From: Yersinia hibernica
Lineage (GTDB): Bacteria; Pseudomonadota; Gammaproteobacteria; Enterobacterales; Enterobacteriaceae
Direction of reading: 5' to 3'
Assembly: GCF_004124235.1 (NCBI RefSeq)
Contig: NZ_CP032487.1
Location: forward strand, 3,348,001 to 3,412,000
DNA length: 64,000 nucleotides
In this document: piece by piece, positions 10,024 through 18,675 of the stretch
Position numbering within the stretch: position 1 is the stretch's first letter
How the letters are laid out: the number at the start of each line of letters is the position of its first letter
Program-made: the position numbers and the translations under genes
Notes under the pieces: model-generated
Databases searched by the model: none
Told to the model about the DNA's origin: nothing
The model's input: only the letters and a program-made list of their open reading frames with translations

Positions 10024-10218
10024 ATGATGAAAAGAAGGCCCTCAACACAACTCACAAAAATCATCTTGCTGGTGAGCTTTCTCATTCTGTTTGGCCGCTT
10101 ATTGTATGCGGGGATTGCTTCTGTTTCCCATCATCAGGAGCGGCGTGAAGCCCAGCGAGTCGAACAGTCTGTGGATGGCGAGCAGCCTGGCCCTCATGAG
10201 GCCGACTTCACACCCTAA
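10024..10218 (+). CDS. yfgG: YfgG family small membrane protein (DUF2633)
   Basis: 64 aa with one predicted membrane helix (TKIILLVSFLILFGRLLYAG, about residues 10-29), flanked by a basic N-terminus and a charged tail (HHQERREAQRVEQ). The helix FGRxxY pattern, the following HHQ and the position after ppk-ppx match E. coli YfgG. The molecular function is not clear. The start at 10024 has AAGGG 5 bases upstream; an alternative ATG lies one codon later. The frame is open back to 9979 but that part overlaps the spacer repeat and is not YfgG-like. Confidence 0.85.
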   Translation: MMKRRPSTQLTKIILLVSFLILFGRLLYAGIASVSHHQERREAQRVEQSVDGEQPGPHEADFTP

Positions 10219-10235
10219 ATTTTTTCTATCTACTG

Positions 10236-10362
10236 TATTTACCCCAAATAATTCGAGTTGCAAGAGCGCGGCAATTGAGCAAATCCCCGGCGCTTACACA
10301 AGTAAGTGGCTGGGGTAAACAAAAGCAGCCAACGCACATGTAATTTGAAGCATGACGGATAT
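10236..10362 (+). repeat. ERIC element
   Basis: The core AAATCCCCGGCGCTTACACA at 10281-10300, then AGTAAGTGGCTGGGG, matches the enterobacterial ERIC core (AATCCCC, AGCTTACATAAGTAAGTGACTGGGG). The flanks TTACCCCAAATAATTCGAGTTGC and GTAATTTGAAGCATGACGG are the imperfect inverted ends. The length, about 127 bp, is the usual ERIC size. Its right end abuts the mgtE ribosome binding site. Confidence 0.88.
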
Positions 10363-10374
10363 AAAGGACACCTT

Positions 10375-11850
10375 ATGCCAGTGCCGATTATTCCTGCGCC
10401 ACTTTCTTCCATGGTCAAAAACAAAGCTAAAAATAATGCGAAAGAACTGGCGGAAATACGCAACCGAATACTTTCCTTATTACTGAATAATAAAGCGCTG
10501 GTCGACGGTATTCTTGGCCGGCAGGAAGAGCGCGAAAAACTCAGTGATGAGCAATTAGCGGAAAAAACATTAGAAATAAAGACACTGCTCAATGACTTAC
10601 ACGCAGCTGACCTGGCCGACTTACTCGAAGCTTTACCCAATGACGAACGTTTGGCATTGTGGCGATTAGTCAAAAATGAGCAGCGCGGTCAAACGCTGGT
10701 CGAAGTCTCTGAAACGGTGTGGGACACGCTCATCAAAGAGATGAGTGATAAAGACTTGCTAAAAGCAATGCGCACTTTGCATGTCGATGAACAGGCTTAT
10801 CTGGCCGAATACCTGCCGCGCAACTTGATGGGCCGCCTGCTCACGTCATTGGATCCGACCCAACGGGCCAAAGTGCGCGAAATTATCCAATATGGCCGCG
10901 ATACCGTCGGCCAGATGATGGATTTCGAACTGGTGACGGTACGGGCCGATATCACCCTAGCCACGGTGCAGCGCTATTTGCGTTATCGGAAAAATATCCC
11001 TGATGCCACAGATAAAATCTTCGTTATTGACCGCAAAAATACCTTACTGGGCGAATTGCCGCTGACTGCTGTGCTTCTCAACTCACCCAATACTCAGGTA
11101 TTCCAGGTGATGGAAAGCAACCCGATCACTTTCCAGCCAGAGCAGAAAGCCGAAGATGCCGCCGGAGCCTTTGAACGTTATGACTTAATCAGTGCCGCAG
11201 TGATTGATGCTAAAGGCAAGCTGATGGGCCGCTTGACCATCGAAGAGATAGTTGACGTGGTTAATGAGGAGAGTGATACCACGTTAAGGCGCATGGGGGG
11301 GTTAAGCCCAGAGGAAGATGTGTTCTCCCCGGTAGGCCGGGCTGTGCGAACCCGTTGGTCATGGCTGGCAATCAATCTCTGTACTGCCTTTGTGGCCTCA
11401 AGGGTCATCGGGATATTTGAAGATACCATTTCGCAATTAGTGGCATTGGCTGCGTTAATGCCAATTGTTGCAGGTATTGGCGGCAACACAGGTAATCAAA
11501 CTATCACCATGATTGTTCGTGCTTTGGCATTGCACCATATTCAGCAGGGCAATGTGACCTTCCTGATGCTCAGAGAACTGGGGGTAGCCCTGATCAATGG
11601 CTTGGTTTGGGGTGGAATTATGGGGCTTGTCACCTATCTACTCTATGGTGATCCGGCCATGGGCGGCGTGATGACGTTGGCGATGATCCTTAACTTGTTA
11701 ATGGCGGCGTTGATGGGCGTGACTATCCCGATGACCATGGCCCGCTTAGGTCGTGACCCGGCGATTGGTTCCAGCGTCATGATCACAGCAATCACTGATA
11801 CGGGTGGTTTTTTCATTTTTCTGGGGCTCGCCACCATATTTTTAGTTTAG
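10375..11850 (+). CDS. mgtE: Magnesium transporter MgtE
   Basis: Mg2+-gated Mg2+ channel/transporter of the inner membrane. 491 aa. The N-terminal helical domain (about residues 25-150) contains the MgtE repeats (DLLEALPNDERLALWRLV, LPRNLMGRLLTSLDP). A CBS pair follows (about 155-290: TVGQMMDFELVTVRAD, then VFQVMESNPITFQPEQ). The membrane domain with five helices (about 310-491) has the pore signature PIVAGIGGNTGNQ. The start at 10375 is supported by AAGGA 6 bases upstream; the frame continues into the ERIC element to 10306 but has no better start. The leader is almost entirely ERIC, so the hairpin of that element would be in the mRNA next to the ribosome binding site. Confidence 0.94.
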   Translation: MPVPIIPAPLSSMVKNKAKNNAKELAEIRNRILSLLLNNKALVDGILGRQEEREKLSDEQLAEKTLEIKTLLNDLHAADLADLLEALPNDERLALWRLVKNEQRGQTLVEVSETVWDTLIKEMSDKDLLKAMRTLHVDEQAYLAEYLPRNLMGRLLTSLDPTQRAKVREIIQYGRDTVGQMMDFELVTVRADITLATVQRYLRYRKNIPDATDKIFVIDRKNTLLGELPLTAVLLNSPNTQVFQVMESNPITFQPEQKAEDAAGAFERYDLISAAVIDAKGKLMGRLTIEEIVDVVNEESDTTLRRMGGLSPEEDVFSPVGRAVRTRWSWLAINLCTAFVASRVIGIFEDTISQLVALAALMPIVAGIGGNTGNQTITMIVRALALHHIQQGNVTFLMLRELGVALINGLVWGGIMGLVTYLLYGDPAMGGVMTLAMILNLLMAALMGVTIPMTMARLGRDPAIGSSVMITAITDTGGFFIFLGLATIFLV

Positions 11851-12006
11851 CGATTATGCTAATAAATAATTAATTAATTGAACAGTGAGTACCCGAATCA
11901 CACTCGTCAGTGCTCATCTAGGCTAAACTATTGAATGCGGTATATTTTTATGTGGTGGGATTTTCCTATCACAATCAAAGTAATGGCGAACAAAATAAGG
12001 CGTTCT

Positions 12007-15000
12007 ATGGATCTCAGCGCGGTCGAAAAACCGGCTCCTGACAATAAAACAATTCTACACATTACTATCACCAGCATAGTGGTGTTTTTGTTCGCACTCT
12101 TTTGTATTCGGCTTTCTGAGCAATCAGAGAATCTGGCCCCCTTATGGTTCCCGACCGCAGTATTGATGGTGGCACTATTCCATCACCCGACGCGCTATTG
12201 GTCGTGGCAATTATTGGCGGCAGGAATAGCGATTATTGTCGCCAATTTTATTTTGTATGGTATCAGTTGGTTCCCACTGCCACTGACATTGATAAATCTG
12301 ACGGAATCAGCCGTTGGCGCGTGGTTACTGCGGAAATTGCTCCAACCCAAAGACCCGCTAAATAGCCTCTTCAGCTGGCTCAAATTCTCCATTTGTACTG
12401 TGATTCTGGTTCCGCTGATAAGTGGGCTGGCCGCCGCTTGGTATTTAGCGCCGCAACACGGCAATTTTACCCAAGTGCTGACCGTGTGGTTTATGTCTGA
12501 AGCTATCGGCATGTTAGCCTTAGGCCCAGTTGGCTTGCTTTATCGCCGGGGTTATTTCAATCTCACCACCAAAAGTAAAGCGCTGTTTGACATGATCTGG
12601 ATGATGACAGCCTCGCTAACAGCTTGTTATATCGGCCTGATTTACCTACCTTTTCCTTTTACTTTCATCATAATGGCATTGATTTGGGCCTCCATCCGGC
12701 TGCCGCGCTTTGAAACCTTTACTATCTGTTTTCTGGCGACATTGCTGATTGCGATGATGATTAATTTCAACCTGTTTACACTTCAGGCTGATACCAAACT
12801 GTCAGTCCAGGCGTTTTCTTTTATTCCCTTATTAATGGTGCTGATCCCCCCACATGCTATGGCAATGGTCATGCACGCCTTTCGGATGGAAAAAGAGCAT
12901 ATTGTTGAAAGTGAAAACCGCTTTCGCAACGCCATGGAGTATTCCGCCATCGGCATGGCACTGGTCTCGCCGGAAGGCAAATGGATGCAAGTCAACCAGG
13001 CACTGTGTAAGTTGCTGGATTATAGTCAGGACACCTTACTGACTCTGACTTTTCAGCAAATCACTCACCCGGAAGACCTCTCGGCAGACCTGAAATTACT
13101 TGATGACCTGTATCATGGCCGCATCCCCAGTTATTCGATGGAAAAACGTTACATCCGCCGTGATGGCGAAGTGGTGTGGGCATTGCTGGTTGTGAGTGTG
13201 GTGCGCGACCATGAGCAACAGCCGCTCTATTACATCTCACAGGTCGAAGATATTAATGATCTGAAAAAGAGTGAAATAGTTAATCGCCGTCTGATGGAGC
13301 GCATTACGCTGGCTAACGAGGCTGGCGGCATTGGTATTTGGGAGTTGGATGTCAAAAAACAGCAAATCAATTGGGATAAACGGATGTATGAACTTTTCCA
13401 TCTTCCGTTCAATACCCCGGTTGATGATGCCGCCTGGCAGCAATACATTCACCCGGAAGATATCAACCGCGTTATTCGCGAATACAGCACCGCACTGGCA
13501 CAACGCCAGCCGTATCGGCTCGAATTCAGATTATTGCTCCCTAACGGCAACATTGTCCATTTGCGCAATAATGCCAATATGATTTGCGATAAAAATGGCA
13601 ATACTCTGCGCCTGATTGGCACCACCTTGGATATGACGGAAGTCAGAAATTTGACTGAAGCCCTGCATGAAGAAAAAGAACGATTACATATCACGCTGGA
13701 TTCTATCGGCGAGGCCGTAGTCTGTACTGACCAAGAGATGAATATTACCTTTATGAATCCGGTCGCGGAGAAAATGACCGGTTGGGCCAACACCATCGCG
13801 CTGGGTCAGCCGGTACACCAGATTATCAAACTGACTGACGGGGTGGATGGGCCCACCATTAATAACCCGATAGAACATATCCTTACCCAGCGTCCTTACT
13901 CTTCACTGAATGAATCGATGGTATTACATCATCGCAATGGGCAGCATTTCGACATTCAAGAGTCCGTCGCCCCCTTGAAAACACTGGAAGGGACTCTTGT
14001 CGGGGCGGTACTGGTGTTCCAGGATGTGGGTGAATCTCGCGCAATGATGCGCAAACTCAGTCATAGCGCATCGCATGATAATCTGACTGGCCTGCCAAAC
14101 CGCGCTAACTTTGACAATAAATTGAAAGCTGCCATTCAGCAAAGTGCGGATTTTGACCAGCAACATGCGCTGGCTTTCCTTGATCTTGATTATTTTAAAG
14201 CCATTAATGATACCGCCGGCCATCCTGCCGGTGATGCATTATTGAAAGAACTCAGCCAATTAATGCGCCAACATTTGCGAAATAGTGACTGCGTCGCGCG
14301 ACTCGGTGGCGATGAGTTCGGTTTACTGATGCTCAATTGCACCCTGCCCCATGCCAAAGCCATTACCCAAAGTTTGGTTTCGATGATAAATGGCTATCAT
14401 TTCTACTGGGAAGATAAACTCTACCGGATTGGTGCCAGCGCCGGTGTCACTCAAATCAGTAGCAGCAACAATCAGCGCAGCGAAATTATGACGCAAGCGG
14501 ATATCGCCTGTTATACCGCCAAACACAGTGGCCGCGGCCAGGTTTATCTTTATCAACCCCGGCAAAAGCAGCTGTTAGCCCGCCAGCACGAACTGCTGAG
14601 TCGAGAAGATGTAGAGAATATTCTGAGTGACGATCAGCTGTTACTCCAGATGACCCCGACAGCACCGCCGAAAACGCCGCTCTCGGTCTGCTTCTATCAG
14701 GTCAGTTTCGAGATTAATCGGCCCCAAAATATGATTGTCAGCCAGTTTGCCTTTGAAGAGGCGGCGGCGTTGTATAACATTCAGCCGAAAGTTGACCACT
14801 GGGTATGTGAAAAACTGTTAGTGGAACAAGCGCAAGCTATTCACCGCAAAGGGCTGGCACTGGCGATTCCGCTGTCAGAAGTGGCTCTGCTCAAAGAAGA
14901 TTTCCGCCAATCATTACTCAGCTTGATACAACAGACTATCTTGCCGCCACAAAGCCTGTATTGGATGGTCGACGAGTCCACATTGCTGCAATATCCGTTT

Positions 15001-15357
15001 GCGATTGGGAATTTTCTTGCCAAACTGCAACAACTAGGCTGTAAACTCATTGTTAAGGAGTTTGGCCATAATCTGAATGATTTTGAATTACTGGCTGAAC
15101 ACACCATCGATTACCTGAAATTCAATAGCGATTTAATTACTCAGATTCATATTAATCAAATGGATGAAGTGCTGATATCCATCATCAACGGCACAGCCCA
15201 ACGCGCTCGTATCGCTACCCTAGCGGGGCCGGTAGAATTAGCCGCCACTCTCAACAAGTTAGTGGCTATCGGGGTTGATTTAGCCGATGGCGAAATGATT
15301 GGCCGCACTACCCCGCTGACCGAGGTGCTTAACAGCGGATATTTCGCGATTAAATAA
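12007..15357 (+). CDS. dgcE: Membrane diguanylate cyclase, MASE1-PAS-GGDEF-(degenerate EAL)
   Basis: Makes c-di-GMP from two GTP. 1116 aa, architecture and context (yegD follows) as E. coli DgcE/YegE. MASE1 membrane sensor at about residues 15-290 (8-10 helices), three PAS/PAC units (about 305-430, 435-545, 560-680), and GGDEF domain about 690-850 with intact RLGGDEFGLL. An inhibitory-site RNSD lies five residues before GGDEF. The C-terminal ~250 residues align in position with an EAL domain but have no EAL motif and lack most metal-binding residues, so phosphodiesterase activity is unlikely. The start at 12007 has TAAGG 6 bases upstream; in-frame ATGs at 11935 and 11983 have poorer sites. 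alkA, which lies between these genes in E. coli, is absent here. Confidence 0.9.
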   Translation: MDLSAVEKPAPDNKTILHITITSIVVFLFALFCIRLSEQSENLAPLWFPTAVLMVALFHHPTRYWSWQLLAAGIAIIVANFILYGISWFPLPLTLINLTESAVGAWLLRKLLQPKDPLNSLFSWLKFSICTVILVPLISGLAAAWYLAPQHGNFTQVLTVWFMSEAIGMLALGPVGLLYRRGYFNLTTKSKALFDMIWMMTASLTACYIGLIYLPFPFTFIIMALIWASIRLPRFETFTICFLATLLIAMMINFNLFTLQADTKLSVQAFSFIPLLMVLIPPHAMAMVMHAFRMEKEHIVESENRFRNAMEYSAIGMALVSPEGKWMQVNQALCKLLDYSQDTLLTLTFQQITHPEDLSADLKLLDDLYHGRIPSYSMEKRYIRRDGEVVWALLVVSVVRDHEQQPLYYISQVEDINDLKKSEIVNRRLMERITLANEAGGIGIWELDVKKQQINWDKRMYELFHLPFNTPVDDAAWQQYIHPEDINRVIREYSTALAQRQPYRLEFRLLLPNGNIVHLRNNANMICDKNGNTLRLIGTTLDMTEVRNLTEALHEEKERLHITLDSIGEAVVCTDQEMNITFMNPVAEKMTGWANTIALGQPVHQIIKLTDGVDGPTINNPIEHILTQRPYSSLNESMVLHHRNGQHFDIQESVAPLKTLEGTLVGAVLVFQDVGESRAMMRKLSHSASHDNLTGLPNRANFDNKLKAAIQQSADFDQQHALAFLDLDYFKAINDTAGHPAGDALLKELSQLMRQHLRNSDCVARLGGDEFGLLMLNCTLPHAKAITQSLVSMINGYHFYWEDKLYRIGASAGVTQISSSNNQRSEIMTQADIACYTAKHSGRGQVYLYQPRQKQLLARQHELLSREDVENILSDDQLLLQMTPTAPPKTPLSVCFYQVSFEINRPQNMIVSQFAFEEAAALYNIQPKVDHWVCEKLLVEQAQAIHRKGLALAIPLSEVALLKEDFRQSLLSLIQQTILPPQSLYWMVDESTLLQYPFAIGNFLAKLQQLGCKLIVKEFGHNLNDFELLAEHTIDYLKFNSDLITQIHINQMDEVLISIINGTAQRARIATLAGPVELAATLNKLVAIGVDLADGEMIGRTTPLTEVLNSGYFAIK

Positions 15358-15437
15358 CCCAATATCCTGACGTGACGATTGCCCCACTGCTCACTCTAGG
15401 GTAAAGTCGCCCCCCTTTATTTGGCTTGGGGGCGATG

Positions 15438-16790
15438 ATGTTCATTGGATTTGACTACGGCACAGCAAACTGCTCGGTTGCCGTGATGCGGGGCAATGAT
15501 CCCGAATTACTGGTGCTGGAAAATAATGATGTCTATTTGCCCTCTATGCTGTGCGCCCCGACCCGGGAAGCAGTAAGTGAGTGCCTGCACCGCCACTGGC
15601 AGGTGCCAACAGGCAGTGATGAGAATCAGCAACTGTTGCGCCGGGCCATCGCCTTCAATCGCGAAGAAGATATCCCAGTGACCGCTGACAGCCTGATGTT
15701 CGGCCTGTCGGCGCTGGCCCACTATATTGAAGACCCCGAAGAAGTTTACTTTGTAAAATCGCCTAAATCTTTCTTAGGTGCCAATGGGTTAAAACCTCAA
15801 CAGTTAGCGCTATTTGAGGATTTAGTCTGCGCCATGATGTTCCATATCAAGCGCCAGGCACAATCGGTCTTAGCCGCAGAAATTAGCCAGACCGTGATTG
15901 GCCGCCCGGTTAACTTTCAAGGTTCCGGCGGTGAAGAAGCCAACCGCCAGGCTGAGGGTATTTTACTGCGCGCCGCACAACGCGCCGGTTTTCGCGATAT
16001 TGCCTTTCAGTTTGAGCCCGTCGCGGCGGGGCTGGATTTTGAAGCCACACTAAAAACCGAAAAAACCGTCTTGGTGGTGGATATCGGCGGCGGAACCACC
16101 GACTGCTCAGTGCTGTTGATGGGGCCGAAATGGCAGGGCATGGCCGACCGCCAACAAAGCCTGCTGGGCCACAGTGGCTGCCGGGTCGGCGGAAATGACC
16201 TGGATATTATGCTGGCGTTTAAGCAGCTGATGCCGCTGTTTGGCATGGGCGGCGAAACCGAGAAAGGGATTGCGATGCCGTCATTACCCTATTGGAATGC
16301 GGTTGCCACCAACGATGTTCCGGCCCAAAGCGATTTCTACAGCACCGTTAATGGCCGTTTTCTGCGCGATTTAATCCGTGAGGCGGCTAACCCACAGCAA
16401 GTTGAGCGGCTACTGAAAGTCTATCAGCAGCGTTTGAGTTACCGGCTGGTACGCGCCGCAGAAGAGAGCAAAATTGCGCTCTCGGAGCAAGAGCAAGTCA
16501 CCGCAGCACTGGATTTTGTCCAAGCAGAATTGGGGCAAACCATCAATCAGCCGCAGCTTGCGGAAGCTATCTCCCAGCCACTGCAACGGATTCAAGAGCA
16601 AGTCAGCCTGGCGCTGGCCACCAGCCAAGTCACGCCAGATGTCATTTACTTGACCGGCGGCAGCGCCCGCTCCCCATTGCTGCGTGCTGCTTTAGCGCAA
16701 CAATTGCCGGGTATCCCATTAGTGGGCGGCAATGATTTTGGCTCGGTTACCGCCGGATTAGCGCGCTGGGCGCAAACACTTTATCGCTAA
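15438..16790 (+). CDS. yegD: Hsp70-like protein YegD
   Basis: Atypical Hsp70 family member made of the ATPase domain only; 450 aa, equal to E. coli YegD, and lacking a DnaK-type substrate-binding domain. Nucleotide-binding motifs: phosphate 1 FIGFDYGTANCSVAV at the N-terminus, phosphate 2 VVDIGGGTTDCSVLL (about residue 217), and adenosine motif YLTGGSARSPLL (about 405). The start at 15438 is preferred because a run of G lies 5 bases upstream and the protein then begins MFIGFDYGTANC; ATG 15435 and TTG 15426 are in frame. The cellular role is not established. It follows dgcE by 80 bases and is followed by a strong palindrome. Confidence 0.93.
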   Translation: MFIGFDYGTANCSVAVMRGNDPELLVLENNDVYLPSMLCAPTREAVSECLHRHWQVPTGSDENQQLLRRAIAFNREEDIPVTADSLMFGLSALAHYIEDPEEVYFVKSPKSFLGANGLKPQQLALFEDLVCAMMFHIKRQAQSVLAAEISQTVIGRPVNFQGSGGEEANRQAEGILLRAAQRAGFRDIAFQFEPVAAGLDFEATLKTEKTVLVVDIGGGTTDCSVLLMGPKWQGMADRQQSLLGHSGCRVGGNDLDIMLAFKQLMPLFGMGGETEKGIAMPSLPYWNAVATNDVPAQSDFYSTVNGRFLRDLIREAANPQQVERLLKVYQQRLSYRLVRAAEESKIALSEQEQVTAALDFVQAELGQTINQPQLAEAISQPLQRIQEQVSLALATSQVTPDVIYLTGGSARSPLLRAALAQQLPGIPLVGGNDFGSVTAGLARWAQTLYR

Positions 16791-16870
16791 TATGGTTATG
16801 TTAATCTGGAGTCGATTATCCAGTGCGGTTGCCAGAACTTCATGGCGCAATTAACCACTGATAACCACGC

Positions 16871-16902
16871 CACAAAAGGGCCATAAATATGGCCCTTTTG
16901 TG
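16871..16902 (+). terminator. Terminator-like palindrome after yegD
   Basis: CACAAAAGGGCCATA and TATGGCCCTTTTGTG form a perfect 15-bp stem with a 2-base centre. The T-run is inside the stem, so it could act in both directions. Confidence 0.7.
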
Positions 16903-17001
16903 CAATTACGTGCAGATATTCCCTTGGCAATTAATATTACACAGATAAATGGAATACTGAACGGCTCCCCGCCAATGACCTCATTTAAATCAAAAAACAC
17001 C

Positions 17002-17042
17002 TATTCCGAACTCATTTTAAGGGCTATTCCGAGTTATTCCGC
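17002..17042 (+). promoter_or_regulatory. Triple TATTCCG(A) direct repeat upstream of the pilin gene
   Basis: TATTCCGA occurs at 17002 and 17025 and TATTCCG at 17035, with spacings of 23 and 10 bases, close to whole helical turns. This is typical of an array for a DNA-binding protein; the protein is not identified. Confidence 0.35.
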
Positions 17043-17307
17043 TCGCCATAAGCATTAGCGCCTTTGTTACTTTTTATTTTAATGAAAAATTCCAAGCCAC
17101 TAATAACCAACCCCCACTTATTAAATAACTTTACTTTTCTTACCCCGCATTAATTCCAAAAAAAAACCTATTATCCTGATTCTGTTAGCCACTATATTAG
17201 CGACCAGAATGAAACGGCGACAAAAACCTTTCATTGCAATATAGGTCATTAGGGCCATACAACTTAACTATTCATTATCACGAAATATTTCGGATTGGAG
17301 TTTTATT

Positions 17308-17823
17308 ATGAACATGAAAAATAAACTGATTGTTACTTCTTTACTGGCTGCCTCAGCATTTGCCTCAGTAGCAAATGCCGGTGTTTTTAATATTACCGGT
17401 TCTATTGCAGCAACACCTTGTGTTGCAACAGCATCTGTAGTCGATATTAAAATGCCATTAATTAATAAAGATAAACTGGGTGCTAGCGCAGGTAAATTCG
17501 CTGATAATTCCGCAACGGACTTGGTTATTAAACTGACCAATTGCCCGCAAGTGAAGCAAACGGCTACGGTCACCTTTACAGGTACGGCAGATACTAATGA
17601 GACCAAAGCGTTGAAACTGACCGGTGTGAGTGGTGTTGCATTGGCGCTGTTTGAAGCAAATGGCAATGACCAAATTGCAATCAATAAGGCAGCCAAAGGG
17701 CAGGCGATGAATAACAACGTGGCTCAGGATCTGAAATACGTAGCAAAATATGTTACCACTTCAGATACTTTTAAAGAGGGCAATGCTACTGCCACGCTAA
17801 ATTTTGCTGTTGCTTATAACTAA
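17308..17823 (+). CDS. Fimbrial major subunit (type 1-like pilin)
   Basis: Major pilin exported through the Sec pathway and polymerised by the chaperone and usher encoded next. 171 aa. Signal peptide about residues 1-24 (KNKLIVTSLLAASAFASVANA, cleavage after ANA). The mature part starts GVFNITGSIAATPC and has the pilin disulfide pair (Cys in ATPCVATAS and in LTNCPQ). The C-terminus ATATLNFAVAYN fits the beta-zipper with the penultimate aromatic typical of chaperone binding. The N-terminal VFNITGSI strand fits donor-strand exchange. GGAG at 17297-17300 is 7 bases before the ATG. First gene of a four-gene operon. Confidence 0.9.
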   Translation: MNMKNKLIVTSLLAASAFASVANAGVFNITGSIAATPCVATASVVDIKMPLINKDKLGASAGKFADNSATDLVIKLTNCPQVKQTATVTFTGTADTNETKALKLTGVSGVALALFEANGNDQIAINKAAKGQAMNNNVAQDLKYVAKYVTTSDTFKEGNATATLNFAVAYN

Positions 17824-17988
17824 TTCTGCTCCGCACTAATAAGGTTCGCTACCCTTTGTCAGCAATACCTTGATTAGCGGTTATTTGTTGTGTCTTTACC
17901 GCCCCGATATTTTATTTGTCGGGGCAGTAAGTTTTATTCTTTATTTTGCCACTCAGGCAATAAATTAATCTACTCAGAGAGAACAGCC

Positions 17989-18669
17989 ATGCCGTGGTTA
18001 AAATCGCTATTTTTTATCGCCTGCTTAACCGGTGTGATAAATTCATCTCAAGCTGGCGTATTAGTCGGCGGCACCCGCGTTATTTATGATGGTGCTAAAA
18101 AAGAAGCATCTTTATCCGTGACCAATCAGGATAAAAATATCCCTTATTTAATTCAAAGCTGGGTTGATAATACCGAGGCCAGCAATAATAAAAAAGTGCC
18201 ATTTATTATCACCCCACCACTATTCCGCTTAGATGCCGGGCAAGAAAGTAACTTACGTATTCTGTTTAGCGGCGGCAATTTGCCACAAGACCGCGAATCG
18301 ATGTATTGGCTGAATGTCAAAACCATTCCATCAAGTCAAAAGAGTGATGGCAACCAGCTATTTATCTCAATTAAAAACCGCATCAAATTATTTTACCGCC
18401 CAGCCGGTTTAGCCGGTAGCGCTGCGGATGCCTATAAAGCGCTGAGTTTCTCCCGCCACGGCAAACAATTGCAGATAAGCAACCCCACCGCCTATCACGT
18501 CTCCTTCCATACCCTGAAAGTGGCGGACAGTGAGATCAAAGGCGCGCTGATGGTGGCCCCGAAAAGCACCCTGAATGTTGACATCCCGGCAGGCGCTGCC
18601 GGCACGGTGAGCTGGCAGGTGATTAATGATTTTGGCGGCACTTCCGATGTTGCCACTGCCAGCTTATAA
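17989..18669 (+). CDS. Periplasmic fimbrial chaperone
   Basis: PapD/FimC-family chaperone that caps pilin subunits in the periplasm by donor-strand complementation. 226 aa. Signal peptide MPWLKSLFFIACLTGVINSSQA (about 1-22). The mature protein starts GVLVGGTRVIYDGAKKEASLSV, with the conserved TR(V/I)I(Y/F) motif and its basic residue. The F1-G1 region FRLDAGQESNLRILF and the middle motif YWLNVKTIPSS are typical, as is KNRIKLFYRPAGL, which holds the second conserved basic residue. The ATG at 17989 is preferred as it starts the signal peptide; the frame is open upstream to 17890 without signal-peptide character. The usher gene starts 6 bases after the stop. Confidence 0.93.
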   Translation: MPWLKSLFFIACLTGVINSSQAGVLVGGTRVIYDGAKKEASLSVTNQDKNIPYLIQSWVDNTEASNNKKVPFIITPPLFRLDAGQESNLRILFSGGNLPQDRESMYWLNVKTIPSSQKSDGNQLFISIKNRIKLFYRPAGLAGSAADAYKALSFSRHGKQLQISNPTAYHVSFHTLKVADSEIKGALMVAPKSTLNVDIPAGAAGTVSWQVINDFGGTSDVATASL

Positions 18670-18675
18670 CTCCGG

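Larger units (their letters stand above)
16791..17307. other. Spacer between yegD and the fimbrial operon
   Basis: 517 bases without a convincing gene. It holds the yegD terminator palindrome (16871-16902), then AT-rich DNA with three copies of TATTCCG(A) at 17002, 17025 and 17035, and a perfect palindrome CGAAATATTTCG (17281-17292) just before the ribosome binding site of the pilin gene. No flanking inverted repeats or recombinase gene that would indicate an invertible promoter were seen. Confidence 0.6.

Noticed and set aside
17281..17292. Palindrome CGAAATATTTCG before the pilin gene as an invertible-element end
   Set aside because: No second copy in inverted orientation and no recombinase gene nearby; it is better treated as a small hairpin or operator next to the ribosome binding site.
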